IMG/VR virus record: IMGVR_UViG_3300023292_000002
Location: 1 to 46,925 of that record
Direction: 5' to 3' (one strand)
DNA: 46,925 nucleotides
Source: a virus
The first letter of the stretch is position 1. Each line of letters begins with the position of its first letter. This document shows, one piece after another, positions 29,168 through 38,263 of the stretch. The notes beneath the pieces were generated by a model. The model made no database searches and was not told where the DNA came from. It saw nothing but the letters and a program-made list of their open reading frames with translations. The position numbers and the translations under genes are program-made.

Positions 29168-30972
29168 GTGTTATGACATTACCTGACATATCCTTTGATT
29201 ATCCTAAAGACCTTGAAGGCAACATAGCCTACAGGGACAAGATGATTGCGTTAGCGGAGAATGATGAAGTGATACAGGAGCTTCTAAAGGCTCATTGTAG
29301 AGATAACAGGCTCTTTTTCTTCAATGTATTCTTATTCACATATGATCCAAGACGTATATTTGCTCGTAATATCCCATTTATAACCTATCCTTTCCAAGAT
29401 GAGAGCATACTTTGGGATGCAAGCATAGCTGATAGAGGCAAGGACAACCTATTTGAGAAGTCAAGAGATATGGGAGTGACGTGGATTTGTGTAGGGAACG
29501 ACATACATGATTTCTTATTTAAGCAGGAAAAGATTGAAATACGATGGGGATCACGTAAGGAAGATTATGTTGATAAACGTGGTGACATGGATGCTATCTT
29601 TGAGAAGTTTCGTCATGCCATTAAAAACCTTCCAATATGGATGATGCCTAAAGGATTTAGCTGGAAAGAACATGACAATCATATGCGTTTAATCAATCCT
29701 GAGACAGATTCAAGCATATCAGGAGAGGCTACAAACGATAACTTTGGGCGTGGTGGACGTAAATATAGGATAAGATTTGATGAATTTGCGTTCTGGGCCT
29801 GCGATCAAGCCGCTTGGCAAGGGTGTGCGGATGCTACTTTGTGCCGTACAGCGCTTTCTACGCCAAATGGTCCGGGTAATAGATTCGCTACACTAGCTAA
29901 GAGCGACAATATTGAAATGAAAACACTTCATTGGACATTACACCCTGACAAAGTCAAAGGTGCTTATATCATACAGAAGGATGGGACAAAGGTTCCGATT
30001 GATGTTGAACAAGATTCACAAGCTGCTTTCAATGTATGGCTGAAGAATAGGGGAGAGATAGCCCCTCCGGGCATGATAGGTGGCGTTATAAGATCAGAGT
30101 GGTATGACAATGAGTGTGAGAGGCGAGATAAAGATAGTGAAGTTGCTGAAGAATTAGATATTGATTATTTGAGGTCCGGGTTCCCATTTTTTGATCTACG
30201 AGCAGTCTCAAGACAAGTCAAATACACCTTAGCACAAAGATTGACTCCGTTAGAATCAATTCCACATATGCGGTATATCCGGGCCTCATTAGTTGATGTT
30301 GATAATAAGATAGAGATACGCGAACAGTCACATGGATGGTTAAAGATATTCGAAATGCCTTTAAAGCATGGTCAATACGTCCTGTTTGGAGATACAGCAG
30401 AGGGATTGGCTAAAGGGGATGAGGCTTTTGCAGTTGTGAGAGATAAATATACACGCAATGTCATGGCAACGTGTCATGGAGCATTTGACCCTGATGACTT
30501 CGCTTTAAAGTTACAGAAGATAGGAGCGCTTTACAATAAGTGTTTAACGGCTCCTGAGAACAATAATCATGGATATTCAGTATGTTCAGACTTAAAACAG
30601 CTTGATTGCAACTTGTACTTCACACGTAGGAAGGATTCAAAGGGTAAGCACGTTAAGATTAAGGCAGGATTTACGACAACGACAACAACAAGACCACAGA
30701 TGCTCGATCAGGCTAATGAAGATATATCAAAGGACGCTTGTGAGGTCAGGGATCCTGTAATCATATCGCAGATGGAAACATTTGTACGTAATGAGAAGAA
30801 TGGTAAACCGGAAGCAGATGGAGATTTCCTTGATGATGGTGTGATAGCCTTTGCAGGGGCAGGCATAATCATACAAGAATACCCATATAATCATAAGAAA
30901 ACCAAGACTCAAGACATGACTAAATTCATTAACAGACCTAGAAATGGGTCATTCAGGTTTAAACGGAGCTAA
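29164..30972 (+). CDS. terL: Terminase large subunit (TerL): ATPase and nuclease
   Basis: 602 residues. A Walker A-type motif KSRDMGVTW (residues 99-107), Walker B YRIRFDEFAF (Asp206, Glu207), and an RNase H-like nuclease domain starting with LFGDTAEG (Asp410) and continuing to DGDFLDDGVIAFAG near residue 565. It drives DNA into the procapsid and cuts the concatemer. It overlaps TerS and is followed by the portal gene after two bases. Confidence 0.92.
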   Translation: MSVMTLPDISFDYPKDLEGNIAYRDKMIALAENDEVIQELLKAHCRDNRLFFFNVFLFTYDPRRIFARNIPFITYPFQDESILWDASIADRGKDNLFEKSRDMGVTWICVGNDIHDFLFKQEKIEIRWGSRKEDYVDKRGDMDAIFEKFRHAIKNLPIWMMPKGFSWKEHDNHMRLINPETDSSISGEATNDNFGRGGRKYRIRFDEFAFWACDQAAWQGCADATLCRTALSTPNGPGNRFATLAKSDNIEMKTLHWTLHPDKVKGAYIIQKDGTKVPIDVEQDSQAAFNVWLKNRGEIAPPGMIGGVIRSEWYDNECERRDKDSEVAEELDIDYLRSGFPFFDLRAVSRQVKYTLAQRLTPLESIPHMRYIRASLVDVDNKIEIREQSHGWLKIFEMPLKHGQYVLFGDTAEGLAKGDEAFAVVRDKYTRNVMATCHGAFDPDDFALKLQKIGALYNKCLTAPENNNHGYSVCSDLKQLDCNLYFTRRKDSKGKHVKIKAGFTTTTTTRPQMLDQANEDISKDACEVRDPVIISQMETFVRNEKNGKPEADGDFLDDGVIAFAGAGIIIQEYPYNHKKTKTQDMTKFINRPRNGSFRFKRS

Positions 30973-30974
30973 TA

Positions 30975-33113
30975 ATGCCAAAAAACAAGTTAAAAGAGCT
31001 TGAAGAAGCAATAGAAGATACGCAAATCATTGAGCGTACAGATATTGAAATGGAAGATTCAGAGCCAAAGGATGAAGATGGTCCTGACCAAGTGCTGATT
31101 GACTTACCTACTGAAGCGATTGAGCGTTTAACTGATGGAGTATTTAGGTTGTTTGAGTCTTTAAAGGCTGACAGAAAAGAGAATGACGATAAGTGGGATA
31201 ATTATGAAGCGCAGTATGAAGGGGCAATGGAAGAAAATAGCATGATGGAGTTCAGTCTCAATGTGCCAGTAACAATGGTCAAGTGTGATTCTGTTGAAAG
31301 ATTGGCATTACAAGCGTTTTTAGAGAGTGATCCTAAGTTTACAAGCCGATTAAGACCAGAACATATGAAGAAGGGCATGAAAGATGATGAAATTGAAGCA
31401 GTTCAGCAGAAACAAGAGGATTATTTAGACTATCAGCTTGATGAACGCATTAATATAGCGAGTCCATTACGTCAAGTATTACATCAATCCACTGTTTTAG
31501 AAGGTGGGCTAATGAAAGTTCCTTATGAATTTAAGCGTAAACGAAGGACAAGAGTAGAGTTTTATTCAGGTAAGCGTGTCATGGATGATAAGGTAGGGCT
31601 TGAAAGGGCAGAAGGATTGCCGGAGTTTATTAGGAATTATCCAAAGGCAGCATTGCCGGGTAGAGAAGGGAACAAATACTACAATCAGCTAATGAAGTTT
31701 GAGGATGTGAATGTAGAAGCGACGTATTGGGAAGTCAAGTATGATGATGCGGCTCCTAAGTTTGTTGATGCGCGAGACTTTTATGTAAGAAAGAGTTGTG
31801 AAGGTTACGCTGGTCTTGAAGAGGAACAGATCAAGATTGAACGTGAAAGGTTTACATTTTGGGAGTTAGAAGCTCTTGAACGTGCTGAGAAGATGATAAA
31901 CACAGATGACATGAAGTTTGCAACGGCAGAGGAAGCTAAAACGCTTAGTGTTGATAAAGAATATGACTTAAAAGAGCATGATGTTCTTACGATAGATTAT
32001 TATTTCAAGCTGGATAAAAGGGATGAAGACGAAACGCGCATTATTTGTTGGTTTGGAGAGCATAACAAGGTATTTTTAGGGGCAATCATCTATCCGTATC
32101 ACACAGTTGATAGTATTTATGTACCTTTTTACATTAAAGATAAGAAGAAAGGGTTTTATAAAGGTGGTATGGCAGAGGTTTTGACAGACAGTAATATAGC
32201 ACAGAACGCTATTTTGAATATGATGTTGACTGAATCATGGTTACAGTTGATTAATACACCAGTAATTCGTGAGGGTTCAAGTGTAGCAGATCAGATATTG
32301 AGTGGTAGATGGGGTCCGGGTGTACCTTTAGTTGTAGATGCAGAGGTTGAAAGTGTCGCTGAAGACATCACGTACCTCAATAAGCCTACAACAGGCGTGG
32401 CAGGGCAAATGATTAATGTGTTATTATTCCTCAGCCGTATGGATGATGACCGTACAGGCATTAACGCAGGGTTATCGGGTAAAGAATCTCCTACGGATCC
32501 AGAGGCTCCGGCAGCTAAGACAGCAATGTTATTAAAGCAATCAGGTATTAATGTTAAGGAATACATTAACTGTTTGCTTCCGTCTTTCAATAAGGTTGGG
32601 GAAATTATATTACAGTTGACGTATCAGATGAGTAATTCAAGCCGAAGGTTCAGGAATAACCGCATGAGAGCCGTTGTTGGTGGGGATGCTTTTGGAGAAA
32701 TCAGCCGAGATGAAATGATATTACAATCAGTAATAGAATCTAGGGCATCCAGCTTTGATTTCGATAAAATCAATGAGAAGAGAGAAAATCTTGCTATTTA
32801 TCAGTTGTTAAGGCAAGAACCTATTGTTGCGCAGAATCCAAAGGCCGTACATGAAATGGTTAGGATGTTGTTAAAGAGTTGGAGTCCATCATGGAAAGCA
32901 AAGGCAGATAAGCTGGTATTGACAAATGAAGAGTTTGACGCGGAATTAACGTCATTAGGCGTACAGGCTCTTGTTCAATATATGAAAACAGTTAAAGCAA
33001 AGGAAGAAACAACAGGTGTCAAGGCTCCAGTAGACATTCAGGAGTATCTAGGAATGGCGTATCAGATGATAAACCAAGTTATTAACCCTCCTAAAGAAAC
33101 GGAGAAGAAATGA
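30975..33113 (+). CDS. Portal protein
   Basis: 712 residues directly after TerL, the expected place and size for a podovirus portal. Acidic N-terminus, a central domain with KWDNYEAQYEGAM and VTMVKCDSVERLALQAF, then a conserved stretch (ALPGREGNKYYNQLMKFEDV) and a helical C-terminal half that would form the wing, stem and crown. The tail is Lys/Glu-rich. Assignment by order, length and general pattern; P22-type or T7-type cannot be decided. Confidence 0.88.
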   Translation: MPKNKLKELEEAIEDTQIIERTDIEMEDSEPKDEDGPDQVLIDLPTEAIERLTDGVFRLFESLKADRKENDDKWDNYEAQYEGAMEENSMMEFSLNVPVTMVKCDSVERLALQAFLESDPKFTSRLRPEHMKKGMKDDEIEAVQQKQEDYLDYQLDERINIASPLRQVLHQSTVLEGGLMKVPYEFKRKRRTRVEFYSGKRVMDDKVGLERAEGLPEFIRNYPKAALPGREGNKYYNQLMKFEDVNVEATYWEVKYDDAAPKFVDARDFYVRKSCEGYAGLEEEQIKIERERFTFWELEALERAEKMINTDDMKFATAEEAKTLSVDKEYDLKEHDVLTIDYYFKLDKRDEDETRIICWFGEHNKVFLGAIIYPYHTVDSIYVPFYIKDKKKGFYKGGMAEVLTDSNIAQNAILNMMLTESWLQLINTPVIREGSSVADQILSGRWGPGVPLVVDAEVESVAEDITYLNKPTTGVAGQMINVLLFLSRMDDDRTGINAGLSGKESPTDPEAPAAKTAMLLKQSGINVKEYINCLLPSFNKVGEIILQLTYQMSNSSRRFRNNRMRAVVGGDAFGEISRDEMILQSVIESRASSFDFDKINEKRENLAIYQLLRQEPIVAQNPKAVHEMVRMLLKSWSPSWKAKADKLVLTNEEFDAELTSLGVQALVQYMKTVKAKEETTGVKAPVDIQEYLGMAYQMINQVINPPKETEKK

Positions 33114-33343
33114 TGAAAGCATTTATTGGTTCAAATATTGTTCGGGCAAAGCCAATGGGAGAGAATGATTATTTTAGGAGAATCAGGAATAAGAAAGAAA
33201 CTCTTAAAACTCATGGCAAGAATGGTTATTTAGTGCAATATCCTGAAGGAAATTTGGCATGGTCGCCAAAAGATGTGTTTGAAAAGAATTATAGGGAAGT
33301 ATCAGGGGGCGAGAAGCTCGTAATTCAAAGGGATGAAGGGTAA
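33110..33343 (+). CDS. Small conserved phage protein (GYLVQYPEG type)
   Basis: 77 residues. The segment NGYLVQYPEGNLAWSPKDVF followed by EKNYREV is shared by many short phage and prophage proteins of unknown role, probably one small beta domain. Its ATG overlaps the portal stop (ATGA). Function unknown. Confidence 0.6.
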   Translation: MMKAFIGSNIVRAKPMGENDYFRRIRNKKETLKTHGKNGYLVQYPEGNLAWSPKDVFEKNYREVSGGEKLVIQRDEG

Positions 33344-33354
33344 GGGGGAGAGAA

Positions 33355-33660
33355 ATGAGCAAATTCGGCTTTAAGAAAAAAGGCGAGAAGGTATTAGAGC
33401 AAGGAATGACAGAAGTACAGGAGAAGTACGCTGTAGCGCTTGAAAACGCAAAGAGGTGTCTACATATGCCTGAGTTCAAAGAAACGGCACAGGCGTACTC
33501 TGAGCTTGAAAGGATGACTATTAATAAACTGCTTGCTTATGCCAAAGCAGAGATTGACCCAATGAGGTTTGCTTTTGGTGCTAAAGACTTGTTAAGTAAG
33601 ATTGAAACGATTAGGGCGTTAGTTTTGACAGTTAAGGCAAAGGCGGGGGAAAAGGAATGA
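33355..33660 (+). CDS. Small helical head-module protein
   Basis: 101 residues, all-helical (EVQEKYAVALENAKRCLHMP, then LLSKIETIRALVLTVKAKAG). GGGGGAG ribosome site. Position between portal and scaffold suggests a head-assembly or DNA-packaging accessory role, not shown by sequence. Confidence 0.55.
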   Translation: MSKFGFKKKGEKVLEQGMTEVQEKYAVALENAKRCLHMPEFKETAQAYSELERMTINKLLAYAKAEIDPMRFAFGAKDLLSKIETIRALVLTVKAKAGEKE

Positions 33661-34055
33661 AGAATAGAATCAACAATATGAAGCAGAAAATGGACGTAAA
33701 AGACGACTTCGATCATAAGAAGACATTAAATATAATGATTAAGGCTATTTGGGTATCTCCTATTCATCAAGAAGTAAAAATGATAATGACATATCGGTTG
33801 AATGGTCCATCCCCGAAGTTTTGGTGTCCTATGACAATCGTACAGACAGCAGAGAAATTGTTAGGGCATTATCCTAATGCAGAAGAGCTTGTTGGGTTTA
33901 TAAAATTAGAGAAGTTTGGGAAAGAGCAGGTTGAGTTGTTTATGAAGCAATATAGCAATCAAGACATAATTCATATGTTTAATGAAGAATTCAAGAAGAA
34001 TATGGGTCATATGTTTGCATCAACTGAGTTTGAAAAAAAGGATTTTAAAATCTAA
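33657..34055 (+). CDS. Head-module protein, unknown
   Basis: 132 residues, alpha/beta start (KKTLNIMIKAIWVSPIHQEV) and helical end (QVELFMKQYSNQDIIHMFNE). A second ATG at 33678 is possible. Overlaps the previous and following genes by a few bases. No family is recognised. Confidence 0.55.
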   Translation: MKNRINNMKQKMDVKDDFDHKKTLNIMIKAIWVSPIHQEVKMIMTYRLNGPSPKFWCPMTIVQTAEKLLGHYPNAEELVGFIKLEKFGKEQVELFMKQYSNQDIIHMFNEEFKKNMGHMFASTEFEKKDFKI

Positions 34056-34189
34056 TGGATTTAAAGCCTTTTAAATGTTTTAAATGTGGGAAAGTATTAT
34101 TTAGGTTCATGGGTAAGGTTATGATTTCGATATTCTGCCATCATTGCGGAGCAGAAAACAGAGCGGGAATAGGGGCAAGAGAGAAATAG
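34055..34189 (+). CDS. Com-like zinc-finger protein
   Basis: 44 residues. FKCFKCGKVLFRF and FCHHCGAENRAG give two C-x2-C pairs about 20 residues apart, the layout of phage Com proteins. In phage Mu, Com binds mRNA and activates translation of mom. Here it overlaps the previous stop (TAATG) and lies just upstream of a structured non-coding stretch, so an RNA-binding regulatory role is possible. No mom gene was seen. Confidence 0.6.
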   Translation: MDLKPFKCFKCGKVLFRFMGKVMISIFCHHCGAENRAGIGAREK

Positions 34190-34216
34190 CAGTAGACATA
34201 GAACACTTGGGAAAGC

Positions 34217-34259
34217 AATCCCTCGAATGGATGGAAACAGCATCCGCGGGGGATTTTTA
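34217..34259 (+). terminator. Terminator-like hairpin between Com-like and scaffold genes
   Basis: AATCCCTCG pairs with CGGGGGATT (nine pairs, one G-U), with an inner GGATG/CATCC stem, followed by TTT. The 3' side closely resembles that of the leader at 19894 (GGGGGATTTTT). It lies in the 165-base gap 34190-34354, which also has a small hairpin CCGAT-AAT-ATCGG at 34320-34332 and no clear promoter. It may set the level of scaffold and coat expression. Confidence 0.65.
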
Positions 34260-34354
34260 TATAAAAGAGTAAAGGCGAACCAGAATAATCTGCAAGCCAC
34301 AAACAAACGCAAGTCAAACCCGATAATATCGGCACGACACTATAGGAGGATGAA

Positions 34355-35473
34355 ATGAAACCAGACGGAACAGAAATCTTAAATGTTGCACCCGAAAACT
34401 TTGAAGGGGAGATAACTCCTGAACAACAGAGTGTTCTTGATGCCAACGCTAAAAAGCCTTGGGACGGAGAGGATGTTGTTGATGAGAAGAAGAAACCTGA
34501 AGAGAAAGAGGAAACCGACAAAGACGAAGATTCCAAAGACGAAGATGATTCCTCCGAAAAGAAGGAAGATGACTCTGAAGATGATTCTAAGGATGACGAT
34601 TCAAAGAAGGATGAGGATGAAGACGATTCCAAAGATGATGATTCTAAAGAGGAAGAATCCGAAGAAGAGCAATTAAGAAAGATTGCCGAAGAAGATGGGA
34701 TGACTGTTGAAGAGGCGAAAGAAGCTATTGCCAAAGATAAGGCTGTAGTTGAACGTCATGGCAGTGATCCTGTAAAGATAGCGCGTGCTTTAAGAAAAGA
34801 GCAGAGTGAGTACGGAAAACTCAAGAACGAGAACGAAAAGCTGGTAAGTTACAAAGAAGGCATTGAAAATCAACAGAAGGCATTTAATGAGAGTCAATTT
34901 GTTTCTCATTGTGACAATAACAGGGATGAATTTGTTGAGAAGTACACTAAATACCATCCTGAACAGTCTGAGTTAAGTGAAGATGTTTTGTTTGAACGAG
35001 CCAAAAATGAGTTAAGGGAAGTTATTAAGACACAAGCCACTGAGAAAGAGAATAAGTTAAAAGTCTCTTCTGAGAGTAGACGGCAAGAGTTACTTGATAC
35101 AATCCCTGAAGAGTTCAAAGAGGTTGTTCCTGAAATCAAAGCGATTCTTAAAGAGGTTGATAATAGCCATGTGTTGACAAAGGATTTTGATATTATGCAC
35201 ATAGCTCATTATGCACGCGGAAAGAAGTATACACCTGAATATGTTAAGTCCTTGATTGCAGAAGCGTCGAAGCGAGCGAAAGAGGAACCCAAGATTAAAG
35301 AGAAGAACACTATTCCTGCTGGTGGTAGAGGCGGGAGTAAGGGTAAAGTCAGCGTTCTTACACAAGATCAGAAGGATAGAGCGCATGAAATCTACTCTAA
35401 TGAAGATTGGGATGAAGCTAAGATATTCAGTGAATACGAAAAACATCATAAAGGTAAAGACTTTAATGATTAA
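34355..35473 (+). CDS. Scaffolding protein
   Basis: 372 residues. Very acidic low-complexity stretch around residues 45-108 made of Asp/Glu/Ser/Lys (DDSSEKKEDDSEDDSKDDDS), then helical and coiled-coil segments (VARHG-type SDPVKIARALRKEQSEYGKL), and a basic C-terminus (GGRGGSKGKVSVL followed by QDQKDRAHEIY) that could bind coat protein. Charge layout and position just before the coat genes fit a phage scaffold. AGGAGG upstream. Confidence 0.78.
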   Translation: MKPDGTEILNVAPENFEGEITPEQQSVLDANAKKPWDGEDVVDEKKKPEEKEETDKDEDSKDEDDSSEKKEDDSEDDSKDDDSKKDEDEDDSKDDDSKEEESEEEQLRKIAEEDGMTVEEAKEAIAKDKAVVERHGSDPVKIARALRKEQSEYGKLKNENEKLVSYKEGIENQQKAFNESQFVSHCDNNRDEFVEKYTKYHPEQSELSEDVLFERAKNELREVIKTQATEKENKLKVSSESRRQELLDTIPEEFKEVVPEIKAILKEVDNSHVLTKDFDIMHIAHYARGKKYTPEYVKSLIAEASKRAKEEPKIKEKNTIPAGGRGGSKGKVSVLTQDQKDRAHEIYSNEDWDEAKIFSEYEKHHKGKDFND

Positions 35474-35498
35474 TAGATAAAGTTTAAGGAGGATTATT

Positions 35499-35963
35499 AT
35501 GTATGACGGACAAATGCTTAGATACGGACGCATTAACGAATCAGCCGCAGGCGCAGGGATAGTTCCTGTTCCAATGGAAGCGTCACAGGTTGTTACTGCT
35601 CAAAGTGGGCGTTTTGTGTTTATGAACACATCTTCACAGGCTGAGTTGTGTGATGATGATTCTGCTACTATTTTCGGATGGTTACAGACTCATGCACATA
35701 CGCCTACAGATGGAGATACGCTTGCTTGTGAAGTCGATTTAACAGCAATCTATCGTGTTCCTATTATCACAGGTACGTTTGTGAATGGAATGATTGGGGA
35801 TTTGGTTGACCTTGATATTTCAAGCGATGTGCAGGGTGTTGATTTAACGGCTTCAATCCATGATCTATTGATTATTGTCGCTGGTGACACGACCAATAGC
35901 AAGTGGGTTAATGTTATGATGAATCCTGAAGAGTGGGGAACAGCTACAGGAGCAGAAGCGTAA
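35499..35963 (+). CDS. Capsid decoration-like protein
   Basis: 154 residues between scaffold and coat, beta-rich and Thr/Asp-rich (VPMEASQVVTAQSGRFVFMN, then AIYRVPIITGTFVNGMIGDL). The pattern of a small beta barrel with an N-terminal arm resembles head decoration and stabilisation proteins. TAAGGAGG upstream. Role by position and fold impression. Confidence 0.65.
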   Translation: MYDGQMLRYGRINESAAGAGIVPVPMEASQVVTAQSGRFVFMNTSSQAELCDDDSATIFGWLQTHAHTPTDGDTLACEVDLTAIYRVPIITGTFVNGMIGDLVDLDISSDVQGVDLTASIHDLLIIVAGDTTNSKWVNVMMNPEEWGTATGAEA

Positions 35964-35999
35964 TTGAGCTATTATGTTCAATTTTAGAGGATATGACTA

Positions 36000-36623
36000 A
36001 TGGGTTATACGCAACAAGGCGAATGTCGTAATACTGGTAGGACGCATTTAAAAAAAGGACACAAATTATGCGTTGGCAGAGTTTTGTCTGAAAAAACAAA
36101 GGCTCTTATTGGTAAAGGCGTAACAGCTAGGACTAAAATACAAGGTGGTCCTATGCTAGGAAAAAAACAAACGCCAGAAGCGAGAAAGAAAATCAGTGAG
36201 GCGGTTAAGAAACAAAAAAACCGCGGAAGCAATAAAGGACAACATTGGTCATTAGAAAGAAGAAATGCTCAAGATGAAAGAAAAAGGCTTGGGAAAAAAA
36301 ATAAACGATTCGGTAAAATAAGAATAATTACTAAATATAAACCAATAAAACATAAATGTGGAGATTATCATCCAGCATGGAACGAGATTAGAAAAGTAAT
36401 TTATAAAAGAGATGGATGGACGTGTCAAGTTTGTGGGGTACATTGTAAAGGTAGTGTATCTAAAAAAACACGATCTATAATTACTTGTCATCATATTGAT
36501 TATGATAAAAAGAACAATGATCCATTAAATTTAATTACTCTTTGCAGGTCTTGTCACATGAAAACTAATTTTGATAGATTAGATTGGATAAATTTTCTCA
36601 AAACACAGAAAGGTTCAAAGTAA
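36000..36623 (+). CDS. HNH homing endonuclease with NUMOD3 motif
   Basis: 207 residues, inserted between the decoration and coat genes. The N-terminal half has NUMOD3-type DNA-binding motifs (GKKQTPEARKKISEAVKK). The C-terminal half has the HNH nuclease with zinc Cys pairs: CQVCGVHC, then CHHIDYDKKNNDPLNLITLC and RSCHMKTN. It is much more basic and AT-rich than its neighbours, consistent with a recent selfish insertion. It does not interrupt either flanking gene. Confidence 0.88.
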   Translation: MGYTQQGECRNTGRTHLKKGHKLCVGRVLSEKTKALIGKGVTARTKIQGGPMLGKKQTPEARKKISEAVKKQKNRGSNKGQHWSLERRNAQDERKRLGKKNKRFGKIRIITKYKPIKHKCGDYHPAWNEIRKVIYKRDGWTCQVCGVHCKGSVSKKTRSIITCHHIDYDKKNNDPLNLITLCRSCHMKTNFDRLDWINFLKTQKGSK

Positions 36624-36626
36624 ATC

Positions 36627-37634
36627 ATGCCAGGAATTAGTTCAGAACAGATGGCTTTATATAAGAATGAAATGTATGAAGTCTCAAGGGAATCTTACAA
36701 ACTGAAGCCTACACAGTTTGATAAGATATATAAAGTTAATACGAAGGCAAAAGGGGCTGGGGATAAGTACACTCAGCTATTAGGGGCTGACAAATTGACC
36801 AAGAAATCGGTACAGGGTCAAGGGTTCACGTTCCGTAGTCCGGTACAGGGTTGGACGACACTTGTGTGTTACCAGACCTACTTTGACGCGGTTAAATTCG
36901 ATAAAGAAGAAGTCGAAGATAACGTGAAGAGTGGGGCAATCGGAAAAACATTGAAGGATTATGCTTCAACTTGGGGAGACGCTTATCGTGTTTCCAAAGA
37001 AGAGTTTGCGGCTAGTTTCTTCATTTATGGTGGTTTAACAGGTGGAGATTCTATCTTTGACGGATCTTGGGGCGATAATACTGATGCTTCAGGTGATGAT
37101 CTTTATGATAGCATCCCATTTTTCACATTAACGGGTGTACCTCGAACCACGAAAGACGGTTCAACGTATTATAACGCAGTTACATCAAGCGCGTTAAATC
37201 CGACTAACTTCGGTACTCTTTATGACTTGATGGCTGTCACGAATGGGTACAATGAAGTTGGTGTGAGAGTTGAGAATAAACCTGATACGCTTCTGACACA
37301 AGATGGTTCAGATTATCGGGCAGCTCGTAAGTTGTTAGAATCGGATAAGTTGCCGGGTGGGGAATTGAACGATATTAACCCATACAAGGGCATTTGTAAA
37401 CCTCTTGCATGGTCTTATTTAAGTGGTGGTGCTTGGTATGTATTAAAAGCACAAGATCCTACGTTGCAGTTTGACGATAGGCAAGCTCCTGTGATTGATT
37501 TTTACAGGAATAAAGAGACTCGTGGATATATGTCTACCATTGATTCAAGGTTTGGTGTCCATTTAAAGCCGGGTGTATGGAGAAAGATTGCTCGTAACGG
37601 TGGAAGTGCTGCCGCTAATAGAGCAGCAATGTAA
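36627..37634 (+). CDS. Major capsid protein
   Basis: 335 residues following scaffold and decoration genes, the expected place and length for an HK97-fold coat. N-terminal helix (SSEQMALYKNEMYEVSRESY), then SPVQGWTTLVCYQTYFDAVK and a long beta/alpha body ending RNGGSAAANRAAM. The start lies four bases after the HNH stop; AAAGG upstream. Named by position and general pattern. Confidence 0.8.
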   Translation: MPGISSEQMALYKNEMYEVSRESYKLKPTQFDKIYKVNTKAKGAGDKYTQLLGADKLTKKSVQGQGFTFRSPVQGWTTLVCYQTYFDAVKFDKEEVEDNVKSGAIGKTLKDYASTWGDAYRVSKEEFAASFFIYGGLTGGDSIFDGSWGDNTDASGDDLYDSIPFFTLTGVPRTTKDGSTYYNAVTSSALNPTNFGTLYDLMAVTNGYNEVGVRVENKPDTLLTQDGSDYRAARKLLESDKLPGGELNDINPYKGICKPLAWSYLSGGAWYVLKAQDPTLQFDDRQAPVIDFYRNKETRGYMSTIDSRFGVHLKPGVWRKIARNGGSAAANRAAM

Positions 37635-37636
37635 TT

Positions 37637-37921
37637 ATGACAGACTCAGCTAATAGTCTAATTGGGAAATGCCCTATCTGCTCCGCTCCAAGCGGGGCGG
37701 ATGCGGCAGATATATCAGATGCTTATGTAACTGAAACTCTGGTGGATAGTGATGAACTGATGCCTTTATTATGGTCAGAGCATTATCAGAACCACGTTTG
37801 TCGTTCATGCTTAGAGTTAGGGAAAGATGAGGATTTTGATGATCTCCGAAATGATGAAGATGTTCTTGGAGAACAGGAGCGTCAAAAGATGGGTTTTGTT
37901 AAGAATTACACAACTAATTAG
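37637..37921 (+). CDS. Small acidic zinc-ribbon protein after the coat gene
   Basis: 94 residues. CPICSAPSG near residue 13 and CRSCLELG near residue 56 form a four-Cys zinc site. Rich in Asp. Starts two bases after the coat stop. In the head operon it might be a head-completion or capsid accessory protein; unknown. Confidence 0.55.
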   Translation: MTDSANSLIGKCPICSAPSGADAADISDAYVTETLVDSDELMPLLWSEHYQNHVCRSCLELGKDEDFDDLRNDEDVLGEQERQKMGFVKNYTTN

Positions 37922-37932
37922 GAGGAACGGAA

Positions 37933-38253
37933 ATGGTAACGAAACGAGAGACAGCGTTGACAAACTTTATAAAGAAAATTAAAGAGTGTAAATCGCTAAA
38001 AAAGTTAGATGATCTCGCAGAGGCAATCGACAAAGTTTATAAAAAAGAAGGTGGATTAGTTCCTGATGAGTTACTTGCTATTGGTGAAGCTAAGGCAAAA
38101 GAGCTTGAAAAGAAAATTGCTAAGCCAAAAGTTAATTCTGCTGATCCTTCAGAGTGGCGAGTTGTCACTATGGAAGAGAAGGACAAAGCCGAGGCTGATG
38201 GCAAACTTGCTGGTTGGAATCAGAGGACTATGGAAGCATTAATTAATAAATAA
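37933..38253 (+). CDS. Small head-module protein, unknown
   Basis: 106 residues, helical N-terminal two thirds (FIKKIKECKSLKKLDDLAEA), then a C-terminal motif (SEWRVVTMEEKDKAEADGKL) with alternating charge. Its ATG is preceded by TTAGGAGG. No family is recognised. Confidence 0.55.
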   Translation: MVTKRETALTNFIKKIKECKSLKKLDDLAEAIDKVYKKEGGLVPDELLAIGEAKAKELEKKIAKPKVNSADPSEWRVVTMEEKDKAEADGKLAGWNQRTMEALINK

Positions 38254-38263
38254 GGAGGATTTG

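Noticed and set aside
34141-34734. A Ser-rich minus-strand ORF
   Set aside because: It is the complement of the Asp/Glu/Lys-rich scaffold region and has no ribosome site or domain.
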